Shown here: positions 4,546 to 5,450 of the stretch, piece after piece
How the letters are laid out: the number at the start of each line of letters is the position of its first letter
Position numbering within the stretch: position 1 is the stretch's first letter
Assembly (NCBI GenBank): GCA_031367405.1
Contig: JANLPT010000073.1
Location: 1-5,450 of the forward strand
Length of the DNA stretch: 5,450 nucleotides
Reading direction: 5' to 3'
Source: JALHNI01 sp031367405
GTDB lineage: Bacteria > Acidobacteriota > Terriglobia > Bryobacterales > Bryobacteraceae
The notes under the pieces: model-generated
What the model was told of the DNA's origin: nothing
What the model saw: only the letters and a program-made list of their open reading frames with translations
Databases searched by the model: none
Program-made: the position numbers and the translations under genes

Positions 4546-5450
4546 CTATTTGGCAATTTCAAAGGCCAACAGAACATTGCCGGGCATGCCGCCCCATTGT
4601 CCGTAGCCGGAGCCGACGTAGAGGCGGCCGGCGGCGATGACGGGTCCGCCGACGTCCATGGAGCCGCCGTGAGCGGCGACGCCATTGACGGTCGTGAAGG
4701 CTGGCGTGGTGTTATAGTCCCAAATGATTTTGCCGTTTGCGCTGGAATACGCTCGCAGGTGGCCATCAATGGAGCCCGAGAAGACGACGCCGGGGATGGC
4801 GGTGATGGCGGCGGACTGGGCGGGGCTGCAAGGCTGGGGAGTGCAAGGCGGCGCGGGGGTCTGCCAGACGCGCTCGCCATTGTCGAGGCGCAGGCCGTAG
4901 ATGCCGCCACCGGCTTCGTGGCGGCGGGGGCCAAAGCCGAGATCAGATACGGCGGCGTAGGCGAGCCGGCCGTCGGTGCTGATGCCCCACTGAATGCCGC
5001 CTAGCACGCCGCCTTGGCCGACACGGGCATGCCACAGGACTTCGCCTTGCTTGTCCGGATCCACGGCGTGTACCTCACCGGACTTCTGCGCGAGGATCAG
5101 GGCGCGGCGCTTACCGGCTAGATTCACCAGCATCGCCGAAGCGCCCAGGTCATGGTCCGGCCCATCGGAATCGGGACAATTGAACTTCTCGGGATTGACG
5201 CAGGAAGAGTTGAAGGCGTCGTTGGCCAGCAACTGTTTCACCCATTGCACTTTGCCCGTGTCGAGCGACAAAGCCATCACCGCATCGGAGTTCGGCGTTG
5301 GAGGGTCGGAGTAATTGTCGCCGGTAGTGACATACATCACGCCACGAGTAGGATCGAGCGTAACTGCGCTCCAGACGCCTACGCCTGAGGGGCCCCGCGT
5401 CGGTTTGCCGCGCTTCGATACCGGTCCGGGCTTGGCCTCGGAATCAATGG
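4546..5450 (-). CDS. PQQ-binding-like beta-propeller protein, polyvinyl-alcohol-dehydrogenase-like (partial, 5' end outside window)
   Basis: The frame is open from TAG 4548-4546 to the right edge, giving the C-terminal 300 residues; the GTG/ATG pair at 5340-5335 is internal, since coding-like sequence (GPSGVGVWSAVTLD) continues upstream. Propeller blade motifs recur: LSLDTGKVQW (60-69 of the visible part), a variant ending in LW (138-139), LRLDNGERVW (186-195) and YSSANGKIIW (234-243), each an AxDxxTGxxxW-type tryptophan-docking repeat of PQQ enzymes. GDNYSD (43-48), DHDLGAS (98-104) and the end with GGSMDVGGP, YVGSGYGQWGG match polyvinyl-alcohol-dehydrogenase-like quinoproteins. Such enzymes are periplasmic, oxidise alcohols with PQQ and pass electrons to cytochrome c. 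The substrate here cannot be read; the N-terminus, signal peptide and any cytochrome domain lie outside the window. A Cys-x4-Cys loop (C202, C207) sits inside the propeller. Confidence 0.85.
   Translation of the reverse strand, partial: IDSEAKPGPVSKRGKPTRGPSGVGVWSAVTLDPTRGVMYVTTGDNYSDPPTPNSDAVMALSLDTGKVQWVKQLLANDAFNSSCVNPEKFNCPDSDGPDHDLGASAMLVNLAGKRRALILAQKSGEVHAVDPDKQGEVLWHARVGQGGVLGGIQWGISTDGRLAYAAVSDLGFGPRRHEAGGGIYGLRLDNGERVWQTPAPPCTPQPCSPAQSAAITAIPGVVFSGSIDGHLRAYSSANGKIIWDYNTTPAFTTVNGVAAHGGSMDVGGPVIAAGRLYVGSGYGQWGGMPGNVLLAFEIAK

Noticed and set aside
4402..5004. 200-codon plus-strand open frame, Ala/Gly/Asp-rich
   Set aside because: It is antisense to the PQQ propeller gene, which has repeated blade motifs; no recognisable domain in the plus reading.
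1..5450. CRISPR array, tRNA or insertion-sequence ends
   Set aside because: No regularly spaced repeat, no cloverleaf pattern, no transposase motif and no terminal inverted repeat pair was found.

Overview
The window looks like chromosomal DNA from a GC-rich, Gram-negative, soil-type bacterium. An Acidobacteriota of the Bryobacterales/Solibacter kind fits best. This is an inference from the mix of a PEP-CTERM protein, a Tat-exported M24 peptidase, a lipoprotein with a glutamine-amidotransferase-like fold and a PQQ-type beta-propeller enzyme; no rRNA or other taxonomic marker is present.

Layout. (1) Bases 1-103 hold a GC-rich hairpin and then a plausible promoter with an 11-bp palindrome over its -35 box. 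(2) Bases 104-1002 (+) hold a tightly coupled two-gene unit: an 84-aa charged protein followed, with a 1-base TGATG overlap, by a 214-aa zeta-toxin-like P-loop kinase (COG4185 type). This reads as a toxin-antitoxin-like module with an antitoxin I do not recognise. (3) Bases 1003-1403 hold no convincing gene, but contain a possible terminator, a short protein-like ORF remnant and an AT-rich patch with an extended -10 box. (4) Bases 1404-3535 (-) hold two co-directional genes for exported proteins: a Tat-type M24 (Xaa-Pro aminopeptidase-like) metallopeptidase upstream and a BPL_N / class I glutamine-amidotransferase-like lipoprotein downstream. The 131-bp gap between them carries an ORF that continues the peptidase frame past its stop and ends in an ATGA overlap with the lipoprotein start. 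(5) Bases 3536-3642 are a divergent intergenic region with repeated CTAAGG half-sites and a bulged hairpin. (6) Bases 3643-4374 (+) encode a secreted PEP-CTERM protein with a run of 27 serines before its sorting signal. (7) Bases 4375-4545 are a short convergent gap with weak hairpins. (8) Base 4546 to the right edge (-) is the C-terminal 300 residues of a polyvinyl-alcohol-dehydrogenase-like PQQ beta-propeller protein that runs off the window.

Apart from the kinase module, every gene encodes a protein predicted or expected to act outside the cytoplasm: periplasmic peptide processing, an outer- or inner-membrane lipoprotein, a surface/exopolysaccharide-associated PEP-CTERM protein and a periplasmic oxidase-type enzyme. 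I see no evidence that they form one pathway. The items most worth following are the unrecognised partner of the zeta-like kinase, the poly-serine PEP-CTERM protein and the in-frame extension linking the peptidase and lipoprotein genes.
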